From Aliihoeflea sp. 40Bstr573 (lineage in GTDB: Bacteria > Pseudomonadota > Alphaproteobacteria > Rhizobiales > Rhizobiaceae): a DNA stretch of 64,000 nucleotides. The translations under genes were made by a program, and so were the position numbers. Shown in pieces: positions 56,466-64,000 of this stretch (position 1 is its first letter; each line of letters starts with the position of its first letter). The notes beneath the pieces were generated by a model. That model worked only from the letters and a program-made list of their open reading frames with translations. It had not been told where the DNA came from and made no database searches. The stretch spans positions 124,001-188,000 of the forward strand of contig NZ_JAAAMH010000002.1 in NCBI RefSeq assembly GCF_024105655.1. Direction: 5' to 3'.

Positions 56466-59400
56466 TCAACCCAAGCGGCCGAGCCTGCGCAATTCCTGCA
56501 GCGCGGCCGCATCACGCGCGGACACGTCCGGGAATTCCGGGTCGGACCCGACATCGTCGGTGAAGCGCCAGGAGCGCGCGCATTTCGCACCGGACGCCCG
56601 CTTGAACACGACACCGACGCCTTTGACGTCGTCCAACACGAACGCGCCATCGGGCGCCGGACCTTCGACGATCTCGATGCCGCTGGTGATCGAGATCTCC
56701 GCCATGTCGCGGTCGGCGATTGCAGCGAGCAGGTCCGCGTCGGCGACGTAGACGAGCGGAGCCGCTTCAAGCGAGGAGCCGATCGTCTTGTTCTTGCGTT
56801 CGATTTCGAGCGCGCCGGTCACGACGCGGCGAACCTGGCGCACCTTGCGCCACTTTTCCGCCAGCGCCGCGTCACGCCACTCGACGGGAACCGCGTCGAA
56901 CTGCTGGAGATGAACCGACACGGCATCCGGGTACCTTTCGAGCCATGCTTCCTCGCACGTGAAGGGCAACATCGGCGCGAGCCATTTCACCAGATTGTCA
57001 AACAGCTTGCGCACGACCACGATCGCCGCCTTGCGGCGGGTGCTCGACGGCGCGTCGCAATAGAGCGTGTCCTTGCGGATGTCGAAATAGAAGGCCGAGA
57101 GCTCGACCACCATGAAGTCGATCAGCGCGCGGGTGATGCGTTTGAAATCGAACGCGTCGTAGCCCTTGCGCACCACCTCGTCGAGTTCGGACATGCGATG
57201 CAGCATCAGCCGCTCGAGTTCCGGCATGTCCGCGAACGCGACCTGTTCGCCCTCGTCATGGGCGAGCGTGCCGAGCATCCAGCGGATCGTGTTGCGCAGC
57301 TTGCGGTAGGCGTCGATATTGGTCTGCAGCACGTTCTTGCCGAGCCGCTGGTCTTCCCAATAGTCGGTCGTCATGACCCACAGGCGCAGGATGTCGGCGC
57401 CGGACTTTGACATAACGTCCTGCGGCGTGACGGTATTGCCCAACGATTTCGACATCTTGCGGCCGTCTTCGTCCATGGTGAATCCATGCGTGACGACGGT
57501 GTCGTAGGGCGCGCGGCCGCGCGTACCGCAGCTTTCCAGAAGCGAGGAATGGAACCAGCCGCGATGCTGGTCGGAGCCTTCGAGGTAGACGTCGGCCGGC
57601 CATTTCAGGTCCGGTCGGTCCTCCAGCGTGAAGGTGTGGGTCGAGCCTGAATCGAACCAGACGTCGAGAATGTCGGTGACCATCGTCCACGACTCGTTGG
57701 CGCGCGACCCGAGAAAACGCTCGCGCGCACCTTCCGCAAACCATGCATCCGCGCCCTCGGCCTCGAAGGCATCGAGAATGCGCTGGTTGACCGCATCGTC
57801 GATCAGCACCTCGCCATTCTCGTCGGCGAAGACGCAAATCGGCACGCCCCACGCTCTTTGACGGGAAAGCACCCAGTCGGGCCGGTCCTCGATCATCGCA
57901 CGCAGGCGCGTCTGGCCGGCGGCGGGGACGAAACGCGTGTCGTCGATGGCATTCAGCGCGCGGGAGCGAAGCGTGGTGCCGTCGCCCAGTTCCTTGTCCA
58001 TATGGACGAACCATTGCGGCGTGTTGCGGAAGATCACCGGCTTCTTGGAGCGCCAGGAATGCGGATAGGAGTGCTTCAGCCGGCCGCGCGCGAAGAGCAT
58101 GTTCGCGCCGATCAGCGCTTCGATAACGGCCTTGTTGGCATCGCCCTTCTTGCCATTGTCGTCGATGACACGCGCCGCACCGCCCTCGCGGTCCGGCCCG
58201 AAGCCCGGCGCGTCCTTGGTGAAGAAGCCGGCGTCGTCGACGGTGAACGGGATTTTGGACGAGATGCCCCGCGCTTCCAGATCCTTCGCGCCATCCATCC
58301 AGGCGTCGAAATCCTCGCGGCCGTGGCCTGGCGCGGTGTGGACGAAGCCGGTGCCTGCGTCGTCGGTGACATGGTCGCCAGGAAGCATCGGCACGACGAA
58401 GTCGTAGCCGCCGCCAAGACCTTTGAGCGGGTGCGAAAGCTGAATCGCACCAAGGGCTTCGGCTGAAACATCGCGCAAACGGTTGAAGCCGAGCTTGGCC
58501 TTGGCGAACGACTCCTCGGCCAGGGCGTCGGCGAAGATCAGCTTCTCGCCCGGCTGGGGGCCGAAGTCGTTTTCGGCCGAGGTGACCTCGTAGAGGCCGT
58601 AGGAAATACGCGGCGAGTAGGCGACCGCACGGTTGCCGGGGATCGTCCACGGGGTGGTCGTCCAGATGACGACGTGTGCGCCGTTCAGTTCATCTGCCGC
58701 ATTCGCGAGGTGAACCGCCTGCCTAGCGATCGCATCAATCTCCCCCTCACCGGCTACGCCCATTAAGCCAGTTGTCGTGGTCACTCGACGAGCCACCGGG
58801 AACTTCACCCAGATCGTGTCGGACTCGTAATCCTGATACTCGACCTCGGCCTCCGCCAGCGCTGTGCGCTCGACCACGCTCCACATCACCGGCTTCGAGC
58901 CGCGATAGAGCTGGCCGGACTCGGCGAACTTCAACAGCTCTCCGGCGATCCGCGCCTCGGCGTGGAAGTTCATCGTCGTATAGGGATTGTCGAAATCGCC
59001 TTCGACGCCGAGGCGCTTGAACTCTGCCGACTGAACGTCGATCCACTTTTGCGCGAACTCGCGGCATTCCTTGCGGAACTCGTTGACCGGCACCTGGTCC
59101 TTGTCGAGACCCTTGGCGCGATACTGCTCCTCAATCTTCCATTCGATCGGCAGGCCGTGGCAGTCCCAGCCGGGAACATAGTTGGAATCGTAGCCGCGCA
59201 TCTGGAAGGAGCGCGTGATGACGTCCTTCAGGATCTTGTTGAGCGCATGGCCGATATGGATGTTGCCATTGGCATAGGGCGGGCCGTCATGAAGCACGAA
59301 GAGCGGACGGCCCTCAGCCTCTTCGCGCAGCTTCTTGTAGAGGCCCATCTCCTGCCAGCGGGCCACGATCTGCGGCTCCTTGTCGGGCAGGCCCGCGCGC

Positions 59401-59474
59401 ATCGGAAACTCCGTCTGCGGCAGATAAAGCGTTTTCGAATAGTCGATCTTCTCGGCAGCGTCGGTCATCGTCAT
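56466..59474 (-). CDS. ileS: isoleucine-tRNA ligase
   Basis: Class I aminoacyl-tRNA synthetase, 1002 residues. The HIGH motif is in [14 protein letters not shown] and KMSKS in [11 protein letters not shown]; the editing (CP1) domain contains [16 protein letters not shown] and [12 protein letters not shown]. The C-terminal zinc-binding finger of E. coli IleS (two CxxC pairs) is degenerate here: [10 protein letters not shown] keeps one Cys and no second pair follows, a form I recall from other alphaproteobacteria. Bacterial (mupirocin-sensitive type) subclass. Confidence 0.96.
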   Translation of the reverse strand: MTMTDAAEKIDYSKTLYLPQTEFPMRAGLPDKEPQIVARWQEMGLYKKLREEAEGRPLFVLHDGPPYANGNIHIGHALNKILKDVITRSFQMRGYDSNYVPGWDCHGLPIEWKIEEQYRAKGLDKDQVPVNEFRKECREFAQKWIDVQSAEFKRLGVEGDFDNPYTTMNFHAEARIAGELLKFAESGQLYRGSKPVMWSVVERTALAEAEVEYQDYESDTIWVKFPVARRVTTTTGLMGVAGEGEIDAIARQAVHLANAADELNGAHVVIWTTTPWTIPGNRAVAYSPRISYGLYEVTSAENDFGPQPGEKLIFADALAEESFAKAKLGFNRLRDVSAEALGAIQLSHPLKGLGGGYDFVVPMLPGDHVTDDAGTGFVHTAPGHGREDFDAWMDGAKDLEARGISSKIPFTVDDAGFFTKDAPGFGPDREGGAARVIDDNGKKGDANKAVIEALIGANMLFARGRLKHSYPHSWRSKKPVIFRNTPQWFVHMDKELGDGTTLRSRALNAIDDTRFVPAAGQTRLRAMIEDRPDWVLSRQRAWGVPICVFADENGEVLIDDAVNQRILDAFEAEGADAWFAEGARERFLGSRANESWTMVTDILDVWFDSGSTHTFTLEDRPDLKWPADVYLEGSDQHRGWFHSSLLESCGTRGRAPYDTVVTHGFTMDEDGRKMSKSLGNTVTPQDVMSKSGADILRLWVMTTDYWEDQRLGKNVLQTNIDAYRKLRNTIRWMLGTLAHDEGEQVAFADMPELERLMLHRMSELDEVVRKGYDAFDFKRITRALIDFMVVELSAFYFDIRKDTLYCDAPSSTRRKAAIVVVRKLFDNLVKWLAPMLPFTCEEAWLERYPDAVSVHLQQFDAVPVEWRDAALAEKWRKVRQVRRVVTGALEIERKNKTIGSSLEAAPLVYVADADLLAAIADRDMAEISITSGIEIVEGPAPDGAFVLDDVKGVGVVFKRASGAKCARSWRFTDDVGSDPEFPDVSARDAAALQELRRLGRLG

Positions 59475-59701
59475 GGCCCTGTGGCGAACGGCAAGGTTCG
59501 CGCGTCAATCAATGTCGGTAGGGGGAGCGCGCGCAAACTGGCGGCGCGGCAAACGGCAGCAACCCGGACCGTCCGGCAGCCATCAGGCCACCCGGACAGC
59601 CGGGCCAATAATTCGTATCGTCCGCGCGATCATGGTCAGCAAGTCAGACATCGACCGCGCTTTTAGCGGAGGCTTGGACGGGAATAAAGGACTTTCCTGT
59701 G
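59475..59701. other. ileS upstream region
   Basis: Non-coding stretch holding the ileS promoter and leader. Around 59560-59610 the sequence has several GC-rich, partly self-complementary runs (ACCCGGACC, GTCCGG, CCCGGACAGCCGGG) that could fold in the ileS leader, but no known riboswitch or T-box is recognisable. Nothing else is seen here apart from a possible 5' extension of the vapC remnant towards 59640. Confidence 0.4.
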
Positions 59702-59830
59702 ATGATGCTCGTTCGCAAGACCATCGATGTCATCATCGGGACGTTCTGTATCGAGAGTGGACGCGAGCTTCTCCGCAATGATCGCGACTTCCAGCATTTC
59801 GAAGGACGTCTTAGCCTTCGATCGCGATGA
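59702..59830 (+). pseudogene. C-terminal remnant of a VapC-type PIN-domain toxin
   Basis: Reading from ATG ATG at 59702 to TGA at 59830 gives about 42 residues with LVRKTIDVIIGTFCIESG followed by ELLRNDRDFQHF. RKTIDxxIGTFCIE and the DRDF block are the hallmark C-terminal third of VapC ribonucleases, including the last conserved Asp residues. The N-terminal two thirds and any vapB antitoxin are missing; sequence upstream in the same frame does not match. It is a decayed relic lying between ileS and the MipA gene. The 102-residue ORF overlapping it in another frame is spurious. Confidence 0.7.
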
Positions 59831-59832
59831 TC

Positions 59833-60633
59833 CTATAGCGAGAAGTCGAAGCGATAGGTCGCCGAAACGCCGATCAGGAACTGGTTCTCGTCGCCGCGCT
59901 CACGTACGAGGCTCGAATCCGCCGCCGGTCCCACGAGACGCGAATATTCGCCGAAAAGGCTGGTCTCTATCGTGTCGGTCACATCCCATCTGATCGCCGC
60001 GCCGACGCCGACCGAGCGGAAGCCGCCGTCGGGCGTGTAGGGCGTCAGGCCCGAGGCGAGCGACTCGGCTGCCGAGACGCCATAATAGGCGTCGAAATAG
60101 TCGCTCGACGCCATTGAGACACGCGGGCCCGCCGAGATCTGGACGGTGGGCGAAACGTTCATGAAGGCGTCGGCGGAAAGGTCGGCGATGATGCCGTCAT
60201 GCGAGCGAATGCCGTGGCGCACCTCGCCGCGCACACGCAGCCAGTCGGTCGGATAGACTTCCGCGAAACCGCCAAGTTCCGCACCGAAGCGTATCGGGTC
60301 GAGTCCGACGAGGTCGTCCGAATCTCCGCCATCGCGCTCGAATACCAACTTGCCGGTCGGACCGGCGCGGAAGGTGCCGGTGTCGATCAGGCCGATCGAA
60401 ATATTGTCGTTGCGCGAGGAAAAACGCCGTTCGGTGCCCTGCCGGCCGAAGGAGACGATCGGCTGGGCGACGAAACGATACTTGTCGTCGCCTTCATATT
60501 CGGGAAGCGAGATCGCCGCGACGCCGAGCGTCAGGCTCCAGTCGCCGGAGAACCAGCCCGATTGCGCGAGAGAGGGCGTCGCCAACATCGTCGAGACGGA
60601 AAGAACCAGACCGGCAACTGCAAATTTTGACAT
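59833..60633 (-). CDS. MipA/OmpV family outer membrane protein
   Basis: A 266-residue beta-barrel protein with a signal peptide ending at TPSLAQ|SG. Typical MipA/OmpV segments are LPEYEGDDKYRFVAQPIVSF, VRGEVRHGI and a C-terminal SATYRFDFSL ending in a hydrophobic residue for barrel assembly. ATG at 60633 follows GAGGAGATCATA. MipA proteins scaffold murein enzymes in E. coli; OmpV types take part in adhesion. Specific role here unknown. Confidence 0.92.
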   Translation of the reverse strand: MSKFAVAGLVLSVSTMLATPSLAQSGWFSGDWSLTLGVAAISLPEYEGDDKYRFVAQPIVSFGRQGTERRFSSRNDNISIGLIDTGTFRAGPTGKLVFERDGGDSDDLVGLDPIRFGAELGGFAEVYPTDWLRVRGEVRHGIRSHDGIIADLSADAFMNVSPTVQISAGPRVSMASSDYFDAYYGVSAAESLASGLTPYTPDGGFRSVGVGAAIRWDVTDTIETSLFGEYSRLVGPAADSSLVRERGDENQFLIGVSATYRFDFSL

Positions 60634-60702
60634 TATGATCTCCTCGTCACGCGCATGACCGCCCATGCCCGCTATGAGGCACCTTCACAAGTAAACAAAT
60701 GT

Positions 60703-61695
60703 TCAGAGCGCGGCGAAGTGGAGCGCCGCGTCGAGTTCGCCCACGGGCTGTGCCTTTTCCATCACGGCGCGCGCCTCTGCCTCATCGCGCTTCATCTGCG
60801 CGGTCAGCGCGTCGAGACTGTCGAATTTTTCCTCACCGCGCAGCCGGGCGAAGAAGCCGACTTGGCAAATCTCGCCGTAAAGGTCGCCGGAAAAGTCGAA
60901 AAGGAATGTCTCGAGCAGCGGCGCACCGTCTTTGGTGACGGTCGGACGTCGCCCGAAGCTTGCGACGCCGTCATGCAAGGAGCCGTCCGCGCGCTTCATC
61001 CGAACGGCATAGATTCCGTGGGCAAGATGGATGTCCGGCGAAAGCATCATGTTGGCGGTGGGATAGCCGAGCGTGCGCCCGAGCTTTTCTCCGCCGACGA
61101 TCCTGGCCTCCACCGCAAAGCGGTATCCGAGCAGTCCGGCGGCCTCGGTCACGTCGCCTTCGGCCAGCAATTCGCGGATGCGGCTTGACGAGACGATCTG
61201 CGCCCCCTCGTCGCGAAAGGCATCGACCAGCGTCACGCCGAAGCCATGACGCCCACCCGCCTCCATCAGGAAGGCCGGACCGCCGCCTCGGTTCTTGCCG
61301 AAATGGAAATCGAAACCGGTCACCGCGTGCGCGATGCCAAGCCGCCCGACCAGTATCTGAGCCACGAACGCCTCCGCGGTCAGCCCGGCGAAATTGGCGT
61401 CGAAGCACTGCTCGACCATGCCGTCGAAGCCGCAGGCGCCGATCAGCCTGGCCTTCATCGCCGACGAGGTCAGGCGAAAGAGCGGCACGTCCGGCCGGAA
61501 GAACAGGCGTGGATGCGGATCGAATGTCAGCACCAGCGCCGGCGCGCCGAGCCGCGTCGCTTCGTCCAGCGCCCGGTCGAGCACGGCGCGGTGGCCGCGA
61601 TGGACCCCGTCGAAATTGCCGATGGCGACGACGGCGCCGCGCAAATGCTCCGGCAAGGCGTCGCTTCCGCTGATGTGGACGAAGTCGCCGCCCAT
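60703..61695 (-). CDS. ribF: bifunctional riboflavin kinase / FMN adenylyltransferase
   Basis: Makes FMN then FAD from riboflavin; 330 residues. The adenylyltransferase half has the nucleotidyl-transfer motif GNFDGVHRGH and LTFDPHPRLFF; the kinase half has GRTLGYPTANM. ATG at 61695 is used; a TTG nine bases upstream would create a TTGA overlap with the HAD gene stop and is a fair alternative. It is coupled to the HAD phosphatase gene, a known pairing in rhizobia. It supplies flavin cofactors for the many acyl-CoA dehydrogenases nearby. Confidence 0.94.
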   Translation of the reverse strand: MGGDFVHISGSDALPEHLRGAVVAIGNFDGVHRGHRAVLDRALDEATRLGAPALVLTFDPHPRLFFRPDVPLFRLTSSAMKARLIGACGFDGMVEQCFDANFAGLTAEAFVAQILVGRLGIAHAVTGFDFHFGKNRGGGPAFLMEAGGRHGFGVTLVDAFRDEGAQIVSSSRIRELLAEGDVTEAAGLLGYRFAVEARIVGGEKLGRTLGYPTANMMLSPDIHLAHGIYAVRMKRADGSLHDGVASFGRRPTVTKDGAPLLETFLFDFSGDLYGEICQVGFFARLRGEEKFDSLDALTAQMKRDEAEARAVMEKAQPVGELDAALHFAAL

Positions 61696-61700
61696 ACGGA

Positions 61701-62552
61701 TCAACGCAACCGCGGGATCGAGGCCACGGGCGCATAGCCGTGGCTGTCGAGAAAGGTCGCCAGACGCTCCACGTCCGGTGCGCCGTCGGCATCGTACTCG
61801 CGCGCGTGGATGCCGGCCGTGACGAACAAGACGTCGATGTCGTTCGATGCTGCGCCCTTGACGTCGGTCATCACGCCGTCACCGATCGCCAAAACGTCGC
61901 TCGGCTTGACCTGGCGGCCGAGCGCCTGGGCGGCGAGGATGAGCGCTGCGACGTAGATCGGCTGGTGCGGCTTGCCGGCCACGAAGGAACGGCCGCCAAG
62001 CTGCGCGTAGTCGCGGGCAAGCGCGCCGGCACACCAGACAAGCTTTTCGCCGCGCTCCACCACGATATCGGGATTGGCGCAGATGAAGGGCAGGTCGCGC
62101 GAGCGGAAGCGCTGCAGCATTTCCGCATAGTCTTCGGGCGTCTCGGTCTCATCGTCGAACATTCCGGTGCACACGACGCCGGAGGCTTCCTGCTCCTCGA
62201 CCAATTCCACATCGAGCCCGTCATAGAGCGAGAGGTCGCGGTCGAGCCCGAGATGGAAGATGCGGCGCGGGCCGTCTGCGATCAGGTCGCGCGTCACGTC
62301 GCCTGAGGTCACCAGATAGTCCCAGCAATCGCGCGGCACGCCGATGGCGGCGAGCTGGTCCTCGACATCGTCGCGCACGCGCGGCGAATTGGTGATGAGG
62401 ATGACGATCTTGCCGTTCTGGCGCGCGCGCTTCAGGGCCGCACACGCGTCCGGGAATGGGTCGACGCCGTTGTGGACCACGCCCCAGACGTCGCTCAAAA
62501 TAACGGAGTAGCCGTCGGCGAGGTCGTCCAGGGTGTCGATCAGATTTGGCAT
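61701..62552 (-). CDS. HAD-type phosphatase, TIGR01459 family
   Basis: A 283-residue HAD (NagD-like, class IIA) phosphatase. Motif I is VILSDVWGVVHNG, motif II ITNSPR, and motif IV IGDGVMTDVKGA; the nucleophile Asp is in LSDVWG. The start MPNLIDTLDDLADGYS at 62552 is the family's usual N-terminus; upstream codons (21 residues) are discarded. It precedes ribF by 5 bp, suggesting it could act in flavin phosphate metabolism or housekeeping, but no substrate is known. Confidence 0.92.
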   Translation of the reverse strand: MPNLIDTLDDLADGYSVILSDVWGVVHNGVDPFPDACAALKRARQNGKIVILITNSPRVRDDVEDQLAAIGVPRDCWDYLVTSGDVTRDLIADGPRRIFHLGLDRDLSLYDGLDVELVEEQEASGVVCTGMFDDETETPEDYAEMLQRFRSRDLPFICANPDIVVERGEKLVWCAGALARDYAQLGGRSFVAGKPHQPIYVAALILAAQALGRQVKPSDVLAIGDGVMTDVKGAASNDIDVLFVTAGIHAREYDADGAPDVERLATFLDSHGYAPVASIPRLR

Positions 62553-62621
62553 TTCAGGCTCGTCCGCGCGATTGGAGATGGCCCCGCATCTAGCCGAACG
62601 CCGCGCCCGAGTCATCCGCTT

Positions 62622-63014
62622 TCACGTCGCCTCGATGCCGTACCGCTCGACGATCTCGGGCTGGATCAGCTTTGCATGGACGGCCAAAAGCAGAAGCTGC
62701 GCGTCCATCCCCTCGCCCGCATCGAGCGCCTTTTCCACCCGCGTCTCGATCGCTTCCAGCCGGTCGCGGCCGTGCACGGCCTCGAACGCGTTGGCACCCA
62801 TCACGCTATAGCCGAACATCTCCGCCACTGCCGGATAGGCTTCCGGCATCTCGTCGATGCCATGGTCCTTCATCAGGTTGACGATGGTCATCTTGACGCC
62901 TTCGGGCACCAGGGCGGGATGGAGGTCGACGCCACGCAGCGCCGCGTCGAGCTGGCGAAGGTCCGACGAGCGGCCGAACATGCCGAAAAAGCCGAAGGAG
63001 GACCGTCGTCGCAT
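62622..63014 (-). CDS. conserved hypothetical protein next to groES
   Basis: A 130-residue protein starting with a short Arg/Phe-rich piece (RRRSSFGFFGMFGRS) and then a helical, acidic domain (LRQLDAALRGVDLHPALVPEGVK, MDAQLLLLAVHAKLIQPEIVERYG). It has no signal peptide, and the amphipathic first 15 residues might bind membrane. Its ATG is 89 bp from the CIRCE element and divergent from groESL. I recall similar proteins in Rhizobiales but no named domain or function. Confidence 0.72.
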   Translation of the reverse strand: MRRRSSFGFFGMFGRSSDLRQLDAALRGVDLHPALVPEGVKMTIVNLMKDHGIDEMPEAYPAVAEMFGYSVMGANAFEAVHGRDRLEAIETRVEKALDAGEGMDAQLLLLAVHAKLIQPEIVERYGIEAT

Positions 63015-63066
63015 ATCCCGTCACACTTCCTGGCTAAAATATTCGGCGCCGCGCGGAGCGATCTTC

Positions 63067-63095
63067 TTGACTCCTGCGTGCATGGCGCTTACCTG
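63067..63095 (+). promoter_or_regulatory. candidate groESL promoter
   Basis: CTTGACT and TACCTG, with 17 bp between TTGACT and TACCTG, fit a vegetative or RpoH-type promoter (RpoH in alphaproteobacteria prefers CTTG at -35). The start point would fall at or just before the CIRCE element, the usual arrangement for HrcA control. Confidence 0.45.
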
Positions 63096-63102
63096 CTCCG
63101 TG

Positions 63103-63129
63103 TTGGCACTCCTCCCTAGAGAGTGCTAA
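63103..63129 (+). promoter_or_regulatory. CIRCE operator (HrcA site)
   Basis: TTGGCACTC-N9-GAGTGCTAA, the controlling inverted repeat of chaperone expression, with one mismatch to the consensus TTAGCACTC left arm (position three is G). It sits 63 bp before groES and is bound by the HrcA repressor to keep groESL low when GroEL is plentiful. Confidence 0.96.
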
Positions 63130-63192
63130 CAAAGTCCGGTTCTCCGGACGGAGGGAACCCCTTACATCATCCGTATCGAGGATCAAAGTCAC

Positions 63193-63489
63193 ATGACACA
63201 GTCGACGTTCCGCCCGCTTCACGACCGAGTGGTTGTCCGCCGGGTCGAGTCCGAGGAAAAGACCAAGGGCGGCATCATCATTCCGGACACCGCCAAGGAG
63301 AAGCCGCAGGAAGGCGAAGTCATCGCCGTCGGCTCGGGCGCCCGTGACGAAGCCGGCAAGCTCGTTCCCCTGGACGTCAAGCAGGGCGACCGCGTGCTGT
63401 TCGGCAAGTGGTCCGGCACCGAAGTCAAGCTCAACGGCGAAGACCTTCTGATCATGAAGGAAGCCGACATCATGGGCATCATCGGCTGA
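63193..63489 (+). CDS. groES: co-chaperonin GroES
   Basis: Heptameric lid of the GroEL chaperonin; 98 residues. [19 protein letters not shown], the mobile loop with [15 protein letters not shown], and the C-terminal [14 protein letters not shown] are canonical. GAGG stands 12 nt before the ATG. Transcribed with groEL, which starts 62 bp later, under HrcA and probably RpoH control. Confidence 0.98.
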   Translation: MTQSTFRPLHDRVVVRRVESEEKTKGGIIIPDTAKEKPQEGEVIAVGSGARDEAGKLVPLDVKQGDRVLFGKWSGTEVKLNGEDLLIMKEADIMGIIG

Positions 63490-63533
63490 TAGCCGGTCCC
63501 GTTCAACCATCCACTCATTCAATGGGCCACTAG

Positions 63534-64000
<467 letters not shown>

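Noticed and set aside
59473..59781. 102-codon plus-strand ORF upstream of ileS
   Set aside because: Composition is non-coding-like, no family features, and it overlaps the vapC remnant in another frame.
60699..61822. Plus-strand ORFs opposite ribF
   Set aside because: Arg-rich antisense readings; the minus strand contains the complete RibF with all motifs.

Overview
The window is a GC-rich (roughly 60-65 %), densely coded chromosomal segment. Its gene content points to an alphaproteobacterium of the Hyphomicrobiales (Rhizobiales), most likely a Mesorhizobium/Phyllobacteriaceae-type organism. Supporting marks are the pmbA-cysQ-DUF4170-acyltransferase-waaA-lpxK block facing DUF2093 and mutL, an HrcA/CIRCE-controlled groESL, a lineage-typical IleS without its C-terminal zinc finger, and short palindromic intergenic elements built around CCTCCCC-CTTGT-GGGGAGG. 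I found no tRNA, rRNA, CRISPR array, transposase or prophage gene. The species assignment is inference from memory of these families; no search was run.

Layout. (1) 1-7.3 kb: a truncated acyl-CoA dehydrogenase, a small cysteine-rich protein, then the propionyl-CoA/methylmalonyl-CoA operon pccB - DUF4160 - DUF2442 - pccA - scpA on the minus strand. (2) 7.6-16.9 kb, plus strand: 3-hydroxyisobutyryl-CoA hydrolase, then a tightly coupled run pcaD - pimF - pimA - pimB - pimC - pimD, a dicarboxylate (pimelate-type) beta-oxidation operon fused at its front to a 3-oxoadipate enol-lactonase. (3) 16.9-20.4 kb: a DUF442/TIGR01244 protein and a DctPQM TRAP transporter. (4) 20.5-28.8 kb: homogentisate/tyrosine catabolism: an Lrp regulator divergent from hppD; then an FAD monooxygenase with DUF2783, a DinB protein, an unusual MBL-fold protein, fahA, hmgA and a divergent MarR regulator. 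(5) 28.8-33.5 kb: amino-acid ABC transporter, kbl, tdh and an HPP membrane protein, apparently a threonine uptake and degradation operon. (6) 33.5-39 kb: gcdH, an Old-Yellow-Enzyme-type demethylase, LprI-like protein and an MttB-family methyltransferase. (7) 39-49 kb: mutL, DUF2093, the lipid A/Kdo block, cysQ, pmbA, a VOC protein and a MATE exporter. (8) 49-56 kb: patatin, a pair of M16 peptidases, rsmD, a pseudouridine synthase with a tandem-repeat N-terminus, tadA and a lipoprotein. (9) 56-64 kb: ileS, a vapC remnant, MipA/OmpV, ribF, a HAD phosphatase, a small conserved protein and groES-groEL (cut by the window end).

How it works together. Much of the first 39 kb converges on acyl-CoA chemistry: propionyl-CoA to succinyl-CoA, valine (HIBYL-CoA hydrolase), lysine/tryptophan (glutaryl-CoA), dicarboxylates (pim), protocatechuate branch (pcaD), tyrosine/homogentisate, threonine and betaine-type methylated amines. 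The strain looks like a metabolically versatile soil or water heterotroph feeding plant- or root-derived acids, aromatics and amino acids into the TCA cycle. From 39 kb on the genes are mostly housekeeping.

The items most worth a second look are the DinB/MBL/FAD-monooxygenase/DUF2783 set inside the homogentisate cluster (no GST-type isomerase is present), the DUF4160-DUF2442 pair inside the pcc operon, the Fe-S-depleted demethylase beside an MttB homologue, the intergenic palindromic elements with copy-specific outer arms, and the nearly identical 126-bp tandem repeat in the pseudouridine synthase.
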